Position numbers and translations under genes: made by a program
Shown: in pieces, positions 41,269-51,025 of the stretch
How positions within the stretch are numbered: the stretch's first letter is position 1
Layout of the letters: each line of letters opens with the position of its first letter
The notes under the pieces: generated by a model
What the model was told of the DNA's origin: nothing
The model's database searches: none
What the model saw: the letters and a program-made list of their open reading frames with translations, nothing else
Assembly: GCA_947474645.1 (NCBI GenBank)
Contig: CANJJD010000001.1
Span: 163,233 to 227,232, forward strand
Source of the DNA: Alphaproteobacteria bacterium
GTDB lineage: Bacteria; Pseudomonadota; Alphaproteobacteria; Micropepsales; Micropepsaceae
Length of the DNA: 64,000 nt
Reading direction: 5' to 3'

Positions 41269-42711
41269 ATGGCGGCAACCATTCTGGTCTGCGACGACGA
41301 CAGCGCCATCCGTACCGTGCTGAATCAGGCGCTGGGCCGCGCCGGATATGATGTGCGTACCACCGGCACCGCGGCCGGGCTGTGGCGCCTGATCTCGGCG
41401 GGCGAGGGCAACCTGGTTATCACCGATGTGGTGCTGCCCGATGAATCCGGCTTCGACCTGATCCCGCGCATCAAGCGCATGCGCCCCGAACTGCCCATAC
41501 TGGTGATGAGCGCGCAGAACACGCTGCTGACCGCCATCACCGCGGCCGAGCGCGGCGCCTTTGAATATCTGCCCAAGCCCTTCGACCTGAAGGAGCTGAC
41601 CAGCGTGGTCAGCCGCGCCCTGGCGACGCCGGCTGGCAAGCGCGACAAGGGTCTGGAAGCCGCCGAGGAAAGGCTGCCGCTGATCGGCCGCTCGCCGGCG
41701 ATGCAGGAAATCTACCGCGTCATCGCGCGCCTGACCCAGACCGACCTGACCGTGATGATCATGGGCGAAAGCGGCACCGGCAAGGAACTGGTGGCGCGGG
41801 CGCTGCACGATTACGGCAAGCGCCGCCACGGCGCCTTCGTCGCCGTCAACATGGCGGCGATACCGAAAGAGCTGGTGGAAAGCGAATTGTTCGGCCATGA
41901 GCGCGGCGCCTTCACCGGCGCGACCAATCGCGGCGTGGGGCGCTTTGAGCAGGCCGAGGGCGGCACGCTGTTTCTGGACGAGATCGGCGACATGCCGCTG
42001 GAAGCCCAGACCCGCTTGCTGCGCGTGTTGCAGCAGGGCGAATACACCACCGTGGGCGGTCGCACCCCGATCAAGACCGATGTGCGCATCATCGCCGCCA
42101 CCAACCGCGACTTGCGCCAGTTGATCAGCCAAGGACTGTTTCGCGAAGACTTGTATTATCGCCTCAACGTCGTGCCGCTGCGCCTGCCGCCGCTGCGCGA
42201 GCGGGTGGAAGATATTCCCGATCTTGTCCGCCACTTCCTGCGCAAGGCCGAGGATGAGGGCCTGCCGCACAAGACCCTGGATAACGAAGCGCTGGACATG
42301 CTGCGGCGGCATCGGTGGCCGGGCAATGTGCGCGAACTGGAGAATTTGATCCGCCGCCTGGCAGTGCTGCAGTCGGGTGACGCCATTTCGGCGGCGTCGG
42401 TCAGCGCTGAACTGAAAGAGCCGGCCAAGACTTTCGCGGCGGATTCGGGCGAGGGGCCGCAGTCCCTGTCGGCCGCGGTGGAGCAATATCTCACCCAGTA
42501 TTTCCTGGCCCAGGGCGACAAGCTGCCGCCGCCCGGCGTCTATGACCGCATTGTGCAGGAAGTGGAGCTGCCGCTGATTTCGATCTGCCTGGCGGCGACC
42601 CGCGGCAACCAGATCCGGGCGGCGCAGCTCCTGGGCCTGAACCGGAATACCTTGCGGAAGAAGATCAAAGACCTGGGGTTGGAGGTCATCCGAGGCTTGC
42701 GCACGGAGTGA
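41269..42711 (+). CDS. ntrC: Nitrogen regulation response regulator NtrC
   Basis: Sigma54-dependent activator of nitrogen-scavenging genes. 480 residues: receiver domain with phosphorylated Asp53 ([10 protein letters not shown]), AAA+ domain with Walker A GESGTGKE (about 166-173) and the intact sigma54-contact loop GAFTGA (about 216), and a C-terminal Fis-type HTH ([20 protein letters not shown]). ATG 41269 is 2 bp after ntrB; the open frame upstream overlaps ntrB and is rejected. Confidence 0.97.
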   Translation: MAATILVCDDDSAIRTVLNQALGRAGYDVRTTGTAAGLWRLISAGEGNLVITDVVLPDESGFDLIPRIKRMRPELPILVMSAQNTLLTAITAAERGAFEYLPKPFDLKELTSVVSRALATPAGKRDKGLEAAEERLPLIGRSPAMQEIYRVIARLTQTDLTVMIMGESGTGKELVARALHDYGKRRHGAFVAVNMAAIPKELVESELFGHERGAFTGATNRGVGRFEQAEGGTLFLDEIGDMPLEAQTRLLRVLQQGEYTTVGGRTPIKTDVRIIAATNRDLRQLISQGLFREDLYYRLNVVPLRLPPLRERVEDIPDLVRHFLRKAEDEGLPHKTLDNEALDMLRRHRWPGNVRELENLIRRLAVLQSGDAISAASVSAELKEPAKTFAADSGEGPQSLSAAVEQYLTQYFLAQGDKLPPPGVYDRIVQEVELPLISICLAATRGNQIRAAQLLGLNRNTLRKKIKDLGLEVIRGLRTE

Positions 42712-42832
42712 GCAAGCCGAAATGACTTCCAACGGCGCAGGGCCGCGCGCCAGCGACTTGAGCGGCCGAGCCCGGACATGCCCACCCCACGCCCCAACTA
42801 TTTTTTCCCGATAATCCAATAATCCCACGGAT

Positions 42833-42853
42833 TTACTGGTTTTCGTCCAGTAA
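42833..42853. promoter_or_regulatory. Perfect inverted repeat upstream of ntrY
   Basis: TTACTGG-(7 nt)-CCAGTAA lies 30-50 bp before the -35 hexamer of the predicted ntrY promoter, in the 240-bp gap after ntrC. It could be an operator; it could also be a weak terminator for ntrBC, but no T tract follows. Confidence 0.35.
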
Positions 42854-42882
42854 CCGTGTAGCCAATTTGTGACGCAGCATTC

Positions 42883-42910
42883 TTGCAACACATCGTGCCT
42901 TGGCTACACT
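42883..42910 (+). promoter_or_regulatory. Sigma70-like promoter of ntrYX
   Basis: TTGCAA (42883-42888), 16-bp spacer, TACACT (42905-42910). Transcription would start near 42917, which supports a start for ntrY at GTG 42952 or ATG 42997 rather than earlier in the same frame. It implies that ntrYX is transcribed separately from ntrBC. Confidence 0.45.
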
Positions 42911-42996
42911 CCCGCCCGACAGACCGGCTTCGGGGTGGGGGACCGGTCACGGTGGAGCGTCAGCGAAAGCTGGAGCGACCATTCAAAACGGAAGAC

Positions 42997-45249
42997 ATGG
43001 TTAGCGAGACAACGTTCCCAGAGCGGCGCGCATCCCTGCGCGCGGTATCCCGACCTTCGCAGTTGGCCTTCGCGGTCGCGCTGCTGGCCGTGGCGTTGGG
43101 CTGCTTCACCTATGCGCTGCTGACCGACCTGCTGCCCTATCACCCCAGCCGCTTCGGCCAGATCGCCCTGGTGCTGGTCAACCTGACCCTGGTGCTGACC
43201 CTGGCGGCGCTGATCGGCTGGCGCATCGCCCGGCTGGTGGCGACCCGCCGCTCGGGCCGCGCCGGCGCCAAGCTGCATGTGCGGCTGGTGACCTGGTTCT
43301 CGGCCATCGCGGTGGTGCCGGTGATCCTGGTGGCGGTGTTCGCCGCCGTGACCTTGAACCTGGGCCTGGACCAGATGTTCTCCGGCCGGGTGAAGGAAGC
43401 CCTGGGCAGCGCGGTGAACGTCGCGCAGGTTTATGTGAAAGAGCATGAAGCCAGCATCCTGGGCGACATCCGCTATATCGCCGACGCCCTCCAGCGCGAT
43501 CCGCAACTGTTCGACGAGGAACATCACGTCCGCGCCGGCCAGATGTTCGCCAAGCTGGGCACCATCACCCAGAACCGCGGGCTTCAGGCCTCCTATATCC
43601 TGGACAGCAAGGGCAATGTGCTGGGCTCCACCAAGCAGAAATCGCTGAAGGACCCGCCGGTCCCGTCACCGACCGACTTCGCCCAGGCGCGCGAAGGCGT
43701 GGTGCTGGACACGCCCGAAAACGGCACCGTCACCGCCCTGGTCCAGCTCCAGGCGCTGAATGACGCGTATCTCGAAACCGTGCGCATCGTGGACCCCAAG
43801 GTGTTCGCCTATTACCTGCGCACCCGCGCCGCGGTCACCGAGTATAACCGCCTGAATGACTCGCGGCTGGAGACGCAGCTTCAGTTCGCCGCCCTCTACG
43901 CCATGGTGGCGCTGGTGGTGCTGCTGGCCGCCATCTGGTCGGGCCTGTGGGCCGCCAACCGGCTGGTGCGCCCGATCTCAGACTTGATCGAAGCGGCGGG
44001 GCGGGTGTCGGAAGGCGATCTCGCCGCCCAGGTGCGCATCGAGCGCGACGATGACGAGCTGGGCATGTTGGGCGCCGCCTTCAACCGCATGACCCAGCAG
44101 CTTTCCGCCCAGCGCGGCGATTTGATTGCCGCCGGCCGGCTGAACGAAATCCGCCGCCGCTTTACCGAGACGGTGCTGTCGGGTGTCAGCGCCGGGGTGG
44201 TCGGCCTGGACGGGGAGGGGCGCATCACCATCATCAACCGCGCCGCCGCGCGCCTGCTCAACGCCGCGCCGGAGGACATGGAGACCAACCATTATTCCGA
44301 TGCCGTACCCGAACTGGCGCCCCTGATCCTGCGCGCCATGTCCGAACCGGCGGGACGGGCGGGCGGCGAAGTCACCATCAAGCGGGCGGGCACCCCCCGC
44401 ACACTCAGCGTCCAGGTCACTTCCGAGCGCGGCAGCGCCGACGGCTTTGTCGTCACTTTCGATGACATTACCGATCTCGTCGGCGCGCAGCGCACCGCCG
44501 CCTGGGCCGATGTCGCCCGCCGCATCGCCCATGAGATCAAGAACCCGCTGACCCCCATCCAGCTTTCCGCCGAACGGCTGCAACGCAAATATGCCAACGA
44601 GATCGTCACCGATCCCGAAGTCTTCAAGCAATGCACCGACACCATCGTGCGCCAGGTGGGCGATATCGGCCGCATGGTGGACGAATTCAGCTCCTTCGCG
44701 CGCATGCCCACGCCGGTGATGCGGCGCGAGAATGCCCAGGAACTGCTGCAGCAGGCGCTGTTCCTGCAGCGGGTCGCCAATCCCGCCATCACCTTCAGCA
44801 CCGCCGCTCCCAAGGAGCCGGTGCATTTCGAAGGCGACGGCCGGCTGATTTCCCAGGCCCTGACCAATGTGCTGAAGAATGCCGGCGAGGGCATCGCTGC
44901 GCGCATCGCCAAGGGCGATGACGAACCGGGCAAGATCACCATCAACCTGGAGCCCATTCATAATGGAAGTGGGGGCTCGAAGTTCGCCTATCGCATCACC
45001 GACAACGGCATCGGCCTGCCGCCGGAGCACAAACACCGGCTGACCGAGCCCTATGTCACCACCCGCGCCAAGGGCACCGGGCTGGGCTTGGCGATCGTGC
45101 GCAAGATCATGGAAGACCATGGCGGGGACATCACCCTCGCCGATGTGGAAGGCGGGGAAGGCGCGGAGGTCACGCTGACCTTCCCGTTCGCACAAAAGAC
45201 TTTGAAAGGAACTGAAGATGAGCAAAAACGGATCGCTGATCGCGTCTGA
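42997..45249 (+). CDS. ntrY: Membrane sensor histidine kinase NtrY
   Basis: Inner-membrane sensor kinase for NtrX, linked to nitrogen and redox control. From ATG 42997 it has 750 residues: three N-terminal membrane helices (about 25-125), a periplasmic sensor of about 160 residues, a further helix, a HAMP domain (RLVRPISDLIEAAGRVSEGD), a PAS domain, the His box [22 protein letters not shown] and the HATPase (LKNAGEGI, DNGIGLPPEH, GTGLGLAIVRKI). GTG 42952 with GGGGG upstream is an equally good start. The 3' end overlaps ntrX by 32 bp. Confidence 0.95.
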   Translation: MVSETTFPERRASLRAVSRPSQLAFAVALLAVALGCFTYALLTDLLPYHPSRFGQIALVLVNLTLVLTLAALIGWRIARLVATRRSGRAGAKLHVRLVTWFSAIAVVPVILVAVFAAVTLNLGLDQMFSGRVKEALGSAVNVAQVYVKEHEASILGDIRYIADALQRDPQLFDEEHHVRAGQMFAKLGTITQNRGLQASYILDSKGNVLGSTKQKSLKDPPVPSPTDFAQAREGVVLDTPENGTVTALVQLQALNDAYLETVRIVDPKVFAYYLRTRAAVTEYNRLNDSRLETQLQFAALYAMVALVVLLAAIWSGLWAANRLVRPISDLIEAAGRVSEGDLAAQVRIERDDDELGMLGAAFNRMTQQLSAQRGDLIAAGRLNEIRRRFTETVLSGVSAGVVGLDGEGRITIINRAAARLLNAAPEDMETNHYSDAVPELAPLILRAMSEPAGRAGGEVTIKRAGTPRTLSVQVTSERGSADGFVVTFDDITDLVGAQRTAAWADVARRIAHEIKNPLTPIQLSAERLQRKYANEIVTDPEVFKQCTDTIVRQVGDIGRMVDEFSSFARMPTPVMRRENAQELLQQALFLQRVANPAITFSTAAPKEPVHFEGDGRLISQALTNVLKNAGEGIAARIAKGDDEPGKITINLEPIHNGSGGSKFAYRITDNGIGLPPEHKHRLTEPYVTTRAKGTGLGLAIVRKIMEDHGGDITLADVEGGEGAEVTLTFPFAQKTLKGTEDEQKRIADRV

Positions 45250-46615
45250 GATCCTGATCGTGGATGATGAGGAAGACATCCGCGACCTGATCGCCGGGAT
45301 CCTGCATGACGAGGGCTACACCACCCGCGTCGCGGGCGATTCCGATTCCGCGATGACCGCCATCCGCGCCCGCCGGCCCCAGCTTGTGGTGCTGGACATC
45401 TGGCTGCAGGGCTCCAAGCTGGACGGGATTGAAATCCTGGAAACCATCAAGCGCGAGCAGCCCGAACTGCCGGTGGTGATGATTTCCGGCCATGGCACCA
45501 TCGAAACCGCCGTCGGCTCGATCAAGAAGGGCGCCTATGATTTTGTGGAAAAGCCGTTCAAGGCCGACCGGCTGCTGCATGTGGTGGAACGGGCGCTGGA
45601 ATCGGCGCGGCTGAAGCGCGAAGTGCAGGAACTCAAGCTCAAGGCCGGCGACGAGGGCGAGCTGGTGGGCAATTCCCCAACCATCGCCCAGTTGCGCGTC
45701 TTGATCGACAAGATCGCCCCCACCAACAGCCGTATCCTGATCGCGGGCCCCGCGGGCTCCGGAAAAGAAGTGGCGGCGCGGCTGATCCATGCCCGCTCGC
45801 GCCGCGCCGGCAACGCCTTTGTCGCCATCAACTGCGCCACGATGGAGCCGGACCGGCTGGAAGCCGAACTGTTCGGCGTGGAAAGCAGCGAAGGTCCGCG
45901 CAAGACCGGCCTGTTCGAGCTGGCGCATAACGGCACGCTTTATCTGGACGAGGTGGCGGACATGCCGCTGGAAACCCAAGGCAAGATCCTGCGGGTGCTG
46001 ATCGACCAGACCTTTACGCGCGTCGGCGGCCAGGCCCGTGTCCAGGTGGATGCGCGCGTGATCTGCTCCACCACCCGCGATTTGCGCGCCGAGACGGAGG
46101 CGGGGCGCTTCCGCGAGGACCTTTATCACCGCCTGAACGTGGTGCCGGTGCGCATCCCGTCCCTGGCCGAGCGCTGCGACGATATTCCGGTGCTTGTGGG
46201 CCATTTCATGAAGCGACTGTCGGCGGCGGGCGGTTTGCCGATGCGCACCATCGGCGACGACGCCATGGCGGTGCTGCAGACCCATGGTTGGCCGGGCAAT
46301 GTCCGCCAGTTGCGCAACATCGTGGAACGACTGCTGATCCTGGCCAGCGACGATGTCACCGAGGCGGTCACCGCCGACCTGCTGCCTACCGACCTGGGGT
46401 CGGGCATTGGCGGCGCCAAGTCGGGCGACCTGGTGATCTCGTTGCCCTTGCGCGAGGCGCGCGAAATCTTCGAGCGCGATTACCTGATGGCCCAGATCAA
46501 CCGCTTCGGCGGCAACATCAGCCGCACCGCCGCTTTCATCGGCATGGAGCGCTCGGCGCTGCATCGCAAGCTGAAGTCGCTGGGTGTCGGTTCGGCGCAG
46601 AGCTTCCCGAATTGA
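45218..46615 (+). CDS. ntrX: Response regulator NtrX
   Basis: Partner of NtrY; 465 residues. Receiver domain with Asp60 (LVVLDIWLQG), AAA+ domain (GPAGSGKEVAARL, FLDEV-like LYLDEVADMPLE) and C-terminal Fis-type HTH (GNISRTAAFIGMERSALHRKL). The GAFTGA loop is absent: the region reads LFGVESSEGPRKTGLFE. This is normal for alphaproteobacterial NtrX and means it probably does not activate sigma54 polymerase as NtrC does. The gene overlaps ntrY. Confidence 0.96.
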   Translation: MSKNGSLIASEILIVDDEEDIRDLIAGILHDEGYTTRVAGDSDSAMTAIRARRPQLVVLDIWLQGSKLDGIEILETIKREQPELPVVMISGHGTIETAVGSIKKGAYDFVEKPFKADRLLHVVERALESARLKREVQELKLKAGDEGELVGNSPTIAQLRVLIDKIAPTNSRILIAGPAGSGKEVAARLIHARSRRAGNAFVAINCATMEPDRLEAELFGVESSEGPRKTGLFELAHNGTLYLDEVADMPLETQGKILRVLIDQTFTRVGGQARVQVDARVICSTTRDLRAETEAGRFREDLYHRLNVVPVRIPSLAERCDDIPVLVGHFMKRLSAAGGLPMRTIGDDAMAVLQTHGWPGNVRQLRNIVERLLILASDDVTEAVTADLLPTDLGSGIGGAKSGDLVISLPLREAREIFERDYLMAQINRFGGNISRTAAFIGMERSALHRKLKSLGVGSAQSFPN

Positions 46616-46616
46616 T

Positions 46617-47510
46617 ATGAAAAAATGGTCCGCAAGCCGCGCCCCGGCCGGGCGCGTGGCCTATGTCAATGGCCGCTACCTGCCGTTCGCGCAGGCCGGC
46701 GTGCATGTGGAAGACCGCGCCCTGCAACTGGGCGACGGAATCTATGAAGTCGCCGCGGTCACCAATGGCGCGCCCACCGACGAGGACGGCCATCTGGACC
46801 GTATGGAGCGCTCCCTGGGCGAGCTGGGCATGCCCATGCCCATGAGCCGGGCGGCATTGAAGATCGTGATGCGCGAGATGATCGCCCGCAACCGTATCGC
46901 CGAAGGTTATCTCTATATCCAGACCACGCGCGGCGCGGTGCGGCGCGACCATGTCCCGCCGGAAAATCCGCCGCGTCCCACCCTGATCATGACCATGCGC
47001 CCCACCGACATGGCGAGCTTGGGCCAGCGCATGGACAAGGGCATCGGTGTTTCCAGCCAGCCGGACATCCGCTGGGGGCGCTGCGATATCAAGACGGTGC
47101 AGCTTCTGCCCAATCTTCTGGCCAAGCAGGCGGCGCGCAAGGCCGGTGCGTTCGAAGCCTGGTTGGTGGACAAGGAAGGCTTTGTCACCGAAGGCGCCTC
47201 CACCACGGCCTGGATCGTGGCTGCGGACGGCACCGTCATCACCCGCGATCTTTCCAACGCCATCCTGCCCGGCGTCACGAGGCTGATCATGCTGCAAGCC
47301 ATCGCCGACGCGCAGATCAAGGTGGCCGAACGCAAGTTCACCGTGGCCGAAGCCAAGAAGGCGCGCGAAGCTTTCCTGTCTTCGGCGACGGGGGCTGCCA
47401 TACCGGTCGTAACAATTGATGGCCAACGCATCGGCGACGGTACGCCGGGCCCGGTGACTCGCCGTATTCGCGAGCTCTACGCCGCCAAATCGGGCAATAA
47501 AAAGGCCTGA
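46617..47510 (+). CDS. dat: D-amino-acid aminotransferase (class IV PLP enzyme)
   Basis: Class IV aminotransferase of 297 residues, the D-alanine aminotransferase type that interconverts D-amino acids. It has the family start GRYLPFAQAGVHVEDRALQLGDGIYEV, the PLP lysine Lys159 in DIKTVQLLPN, and the phosphate-binding EGASTTAWIV and LPGVTRL motifs. Branched-chain aminotransferase or 4-amino-4-deoxychorismate lyase activity cannot be excluded. It directly follows ntrX (1-bp gap), the usual neighbour in this class, and precedes hfq. Confidence 0.88.
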   Translation: MKKWSASRAPAGRVAYVNGRYLPFAQAGVHVEDRALQLGDGIYEVAAVTNGAPTDEDGHLDRMERSLGELGMPMPMSRAALKIVMREMIARNRIAEGYLYIQTTRGAVRRDHVPPENPPRPTLIMTMRPTDMASLGQRMDKGIGVSSQPDIRWGRCDIKTVQLLPNLLAKQAARKAGAFEAWLVDKEGFVTEGASTTAWIVAADGTVITRDLSNAILPGVTRLIMLQAIADAQIKVAERKFTVAEAKKAREAFLSSATGAAIPVVTIDGQRIGDGTPGPVTRRIRELYAAKSGNKKA

Positions 47511-47609
47511 TTGCCTAGCTTTTTTCGTTTTCGCAAATGCAGCATTGCGCTAGACTGAGCCCCAAGGTGCCGTGTGAACCCCCGCACGGCTGAAACAATG
47601 GGCGAACCC

Positions 47610-47849
47610 ATGAGCGATAAACAACAGAACCTTCAAGACACGTTCTTAAACGCGGTCCGCAAAAGCAAAGCCGCCGTCACCATCTTCCTGAACAATGGCG
47701 TCAAGCTGCAGGGCAATATCACCTGGTTTGACAATTTCTGCGTGCTTCTGCGCCGCGATGGTCAGAGCCAGTTGGTCTACAAGCACGCCATCTCGACGGT
47801 GATGCCGATGGGCCCGATCCAGCTCCAGGACGAACCGGCCGAAGCCTGA
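47610..47849 (+). CDS. hfq: RNA chaperone Hfq
   Basis: Sm-like hexameric RNA chaperone, 79 residues from ATG 47610 ([19 protein letters not shown]). The Sm1 motif [25 protein letters not shown] and Sm2 motif YKHAIST are complete, with Lys and His for poly(U) binding. In-frame starts at 47598 and 47574 are possible. A TAGACT -10-like box lies about 70 bp upstream and a GCCGTG/CACGGC hairpin in the leader. Confidence 0.97.
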   Translation: MSDKQQNLQDTFLNAVRKSKAAVTIFLNNGVKLQGNITWFDNFCVLLRRDGQSQLVYKHAISTVMPMGPIQLQDEPAEA

Positions 47850-47850
47850 A

Positions 47851-49137
47851 TTGGGAAGCCGCGCATTCGTCATCCATGTTGAGCCGAAGAACCGCAGCCG
47901 CAAGGACGAGGCGCTGCGGGATGCCAAGGCGCGGCTGGAGGAAGCCGTCGGCCTGACCGCCGCCATTCACCTGAAGGTGGTGGAGGCCCAGGTCGCGCCG
48001 CTGGCCCGGCCCACGCCCGCCACACTGCTGGGCACCGGCAAGGTGGAGGAGATCGCCATCCTGGCGCGGGACCAGGAGCCCGACGTCATCATCGTCAACG
48101 CCCATCTAACCCCGGTGCAGCAACGCAACCTGGAAAAGGCGTGGAACAGCAAGGTGCTGGATCGCACTGCCGTCATCCTGGAAATCTTTGGCGAGCGCGC
48201 CCAGACCAAGGAAGGCCGGCTGCAGGTCGAGCTGGCGCATCTGAACTATCAGCGCTCGCGGCTGGTGCGAAGCTGGACCCATCTGGAGCGCCAGCGCGGC
48301 GGCTTCGGCTTTCTGGGCGGTCCCGGCGAAAGCCAGATCGAAAGCGATCGCCGCCTGATCGCCGAACGCATCGTGCGGATCAAGGCAGACCTGGAGAAGG
48401 TCAAGCAGACCCGCAGCCTTGGCCGCCAGGCGCGCAAGAAGGTGCCGTTCCCTGTGGTGGCGCTGGTCGGCTACACCAATGCCGGCAAGTCCACCTTGTT
48501 CAACCGGCTGACCGCATCCGAAGTCCTGGCCAAGGACCTGTTGTTCGCCACCCTGGATCCCACCATGCGGGGGGTGAAGCTGCCGCGCGGCACCCGGATC
48601 ATCCTGTCGGACACGGTGGGCTTTATCGCCGATCTGCCGACCGAGCTGGTGGCCGCGTTCCGCGCCACCCTGGAAGAGGTGCTGGCGGCCGAGCTCATTG
48701 TCCATGTTCGCGACACGGCCCATGCCGAAAGCTCTGCCCAGAAAGCCGATGTGCTGGCGGTGCTGGACGAGTTGGGCGCCGACCGGCCCATGCTGGAGGT
48801 GCTGAACAAGATCGACCTCTTGGAGACCGGTCCGCGCAAGGGCTTGTTGAGCCGTAACGGGCGGGGGGAGGAAATCGCGGTTTCGGCCCTGACCGGCGAG
48901 GGGATTTCCGACCTTCTGGCGGAATTCGAAGCCGCCGTGACACGTGACAACATCACCCTGACCCTGAAGCTGGATGCCGCCGATGGCGGGGCATTGGCCT
49001 TTGCCTATCGCCACGCCCAGGTGCTGGAACGCCGCGACCGGGCCGGGAAAATCAGCCTGTCCTTGCGTATCCATCCCGACGATCTGGGGCGGTTTCAAAA
49101 CCGATTTCCCAAGCTGGGGCAGGGTGTTGGGAAATAA
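47851..49137 (+). CDS. hflX: GTPase HflX
   Basis: Ribosome-associated GTPase that splits stalled ribosomes under stress. 428 residues: N-terminal HflX domain (LLGTGKVEEI), a central coiled coil with GGFGFLGGPGESQIESDRRLI, and the G domain (GYTNAGKST G1, about 207-215; DTVGF G3; NKIDL G4). TTG 47851 begins 1 bp after the hfq stop, so it is almost certainly cotranscribed with hfq, as in other proteobacteria. Confidence 0.96.
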   Translation: MGSRAFVIHVEPKNRSRKDEALRDAKARLEEAVGLTAAIHLKVVEAQVAPLARPTPATLLGTGKVEEIAILARDQEPDVIIVNAHLTPVQQRNLEKAWNSKVLDRTAVILEIFGERAQTKEGRLQVELAHLNYQRSRLVRSWTHLERQRGGFGFLGGPGESQIESDRRLIAERIVRIKADLEKVKQTRSLGRQARKKVPFPVVALVGYTNAGKSTLFNRLTASEVLAKDLLFATLDPTMRGVKLPRGTRIILSDTVGFIADLPTELVAAFRATLEEVLAAELIVHVRDTAHAESSAQKADVLAVLDELGADRPMLEVLNKIDLLETGPRKGLLSRNGRGEEIAVSALTGEGISDLLAEFEAAVTRDNITLTLKLDAADGGALAFAYRHAQVLERRDRAGKISLSLRIHPDDLGRFQNRFPKLGQGVGK

Positions 49138-49150
49138 CTTTCACCTAATT

Positions 49151-49255
49151 TGTCATGGCCCGCAAATGCGGGCCATCCAGGTGACGCAAGTACCGGCTAT
49201 CCATTTTTAGTGGCGCTTCGCGCACTGGATGGCCCGGTCAAACCGGGCCATGACA
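49151..49255. repeat. Nested palindrome element, family B, copy 2
   Basis: Outer inverted ends TGTCATGGCCCG (49151-49162) and CGGGCCATGACA (49244-49255) around inner hairpins GGCCCGC-AAAT-GCGGGCC and GGCCCGGT-CAA-ACCGGGCC. It shares its left 34 bases almost exactly with the copy at 5195-5297, and again lies between converging genes, here hflX and mazG. Confidence 0.85.
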
Positions 49256-49267
49256 GTAAGCGGAAGA

Positions 49268-50080
49268 TCAGGAGGCGGAACTTCCGCCTGCGGACTTTTC
49301 CCGCACCTTCGCGTCCTGCCACAGGGCCTCCATTTCCGCGAGACCGGCATCGCCAAGTTTGACGCCGCGGGCCGCCAGGCTGTCCTCGATATGGCGGAAG
49401 CGGCGGGTGAACTTGGCGTTGGCGCCGCGCAGGGCCGCTTCCGGGTCCACCTTGAGGTGGCGGGCGAGGTTGGCGACCACAAACAGCAGGTCGCCGATTT
49501 CCTCCTCGCGTTCCGCCTGGGTGGTGGCCTCGGCGACCTCCCGGGCTTCCTCGGCGATCTTGTCCACCACCTTGGCGGCGTCGTTCCAGTCAAAGCCAAC
49601 GCTGGAGGCCCGGCGCTGCAGCTTTTCGGCGCGCATCAGGGCGGGAAGGGCGCTCGCCACATCGTCCAGCAGGCTGGTATGGCCGGCCGCGCTGCGCTCG
49701 CTTTCCTTGAGCTTTTCCCAGAAATCCTTCTGGGCGGCGGCGTCCGCCCGGGCTTGTTCATCGCCGAAGACGTGCGGATGGCGGCGGATCATCTTGGCGG
49801 TGACGGCCTCGACCACGGCGCCGAAATCGAACAGGCCGGCTTCCTCGGCCATGCGGGCATGGAACACGACCTGGAACAGCAGGTCGCCCAGCTCGCCGGG
49901 CAGGGATTTGAGGTCCTTGTCGGCGATGACGCTGGCCACCTCATAGGCTTCCTCGATGGTGTAAGGCGCGATGGTCTCGAAGGTCTGGACCCGGTCCCAG
50001 GGACAGCCTTCGCGCAGGCGTTTCATCACTTCCAGCAGCACGGCGATGTCGCGGCTAGGCTTTGGTTCAAGGTTGGTCAT
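49268..50080 (-). CDS. mazG: Nucleoside triphosphate pyrophosphohydrolase MazG
   Basis: House-cleaning enzyme that hydrolyses NTPs/dNTPs to monophosphates. 270 residues with two MazG domains: WDRVQTFETIAPYTIEEAYEV and GELGDLLFQVVFHA in the first (E-rich metal site), and VDKIAEEAREVAEA with EEIGDLLFVVANLARHL in the second, as in the E. coli type. It converges on hflX. Confidence 0.95.
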   Translation of the reverse strand: MTNLEPKPSRDIAVLLEVMKRLREGCPWDRVQTFETIAPYTIEEAYEVASVIADKDLKSLPGELGDLLFQVVFHARMAEEAGLFDFGAVVEAVTAKMIRRHPHVFGDEQARADAAAQKDFWEKLKESERSAAGHTSLLDDVASALPALMRAEKLQRRASSVGFDWNDAAKVVDKIAEEAREVAEATTQAEREEEIGDLLFVVANLARHLKVDPEAALRGANAKFTRRFRHIEDSLAARGVKLGDAGLAEMEALWQDAKVREKSAGGSSAS

Positions 50081-50136
50081 GGCTGGATAGGAACGAGGTG
50101 GGCCCGGCCTGGCAAGGCCGGGACGCGCTTATCCCC

Positions 50137-50553
50137 TTACTTCCTGATTTGTGCGTCCAGATCCGCGACCACGCCGTTAGCATCGTCCACCGCCTGGCGG
50201 ATTTTGTCCTGGATCGCCTTGATGGAGGCGTTGGCGCGCTCGCTGACCTGTTTGAGATCGGCATTGGCCTTGTCCTGGACGGTCTTCACATCGCGATTGG
50301 CCGTGTCGATATAGGCATGCATGCAGGCATTGTAGGCGGCGGCATCCCGGTTGAACGCCCTGACTCTGGCATTGTAGGAGCCGTCGGCGCCGGAATTGAT
50401 GGAGTTGCCGCGGCCGCCACCAACCCGGCCGTCCGGCTTTACCGCGGCGGTTTGCGGTTTGGTGCATTGGGGATCGGGATAGGCCGCATCCTGCGCCCAG
50501 GCGATCGGGGAAAGACCGGCAACAAGAGCTGCCAAGGCAAACTGCCGTTTCAT
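50137..50553 (-). CDS. Secreted hypothetical protein with coiled-coil C-terminus
   Basis: A 138-residue exported protein: signal peptide 1-20 (MKRQFALAALVAGLSPIAWA), then a short region with Cys30 and later Cys77, and a C-terminal helix predicted to coil (DVKTVQDKANADLKQVSERA). It resembles small periplasmic proteins of unknown role seen in this class. It lies between mazG and the next small gene. Confidence 0.7.
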   Translation of the reverse strand: MKRQFALAALVAGLSPIAWAQDAAYPDPQCTKPQTAAVKPDGRVGGGRGNSINSGADGSYNARVRAFNRDAAAYNACMHAYIDTANRDVKTVQDKANADLKQVSERANASIKAIQDKIRQAVDDANGVVADLDAQIRK

Positions 50554-50766
50554 GCGCGCATCCCGGGGTGGCGCAGGAGGTTAGCACTTGGAGCGAGCAG
50601 CAAGACAAACCACCGGGTGGCAGAAACCCGCCAGTTCAATTATCATCGTATAAGTAATATTATGGGAAATATTGGATGGGATAACAGGCAAACGCGGGTT
50701 GCTGCGCTGAGCAGGCGGCTTTAAACGAGACCCCAGAAGCGTAATGCGAACAAGGCAACCTGTCAG

Positions 50767-51009
50767 ATGCGCCCCTTCATTTCAGCCGTTCTGGCTTCCA
50801 GCCTGGTTTTCATGAGCCCGGCATTTGCTGACACTGGGCTGGCGCCCGGCAAGCCGGCCGGCGTTCGTGCCGCCAACGGCGAAACCAGAGAAGCCTATCT
50901 TCTGGGCGCGCTCTCGGGCGGCGGCCTTCTAGTGGGGATCTATCTGATCTTCATCCATAACAAGAAGAACGGCACGGCCGCCGTCGTCAGCACGGGAACA
51001 GCCGGCTAG
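50767..51009 (+). CDS. Small exported or membrane protein
   Basis: An 80-residue protein with a signal peptide (1-21, ending SPAFAD) and one C-terminal hydrophobic helix (about 46-64, GALSGGGLLVGIYLIFI) followed by a basic HNKKNG. The 213 bp before it are unusually AT-rich near 50635-50690 for this genome and include AATATT-(6 nt)-AATATT, a possible promoter or binding region. No family recognised. Confidence 0.6.
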   Translation: MRPFISAVLASSLVFMSPAFADTGLAPGKPAGVRAANGETREAYLLGALSGGGLLVGIYLIFIHNKKNGTAAVVSTGTAG

Positions 51010-51025
51010 TTGCCCCTGCTCGCGA

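Noticed and set aside
41179..42891. 570-codon reverse-strand ORF over ntrC
   Set aside because: Antisense to ntrC, which has all expected motifs.
42883..42996. Earlier start for ntrY at 42883
   Set aside because: That codon is part of the predicted -35 box; the extra residues have no similarity to NtrY.
45218..46615. Missing GAFTGA in NtrX as a damaged regulator
   Set aside because: Loss of this loop is normal for alphaproteobacterial NtrX.
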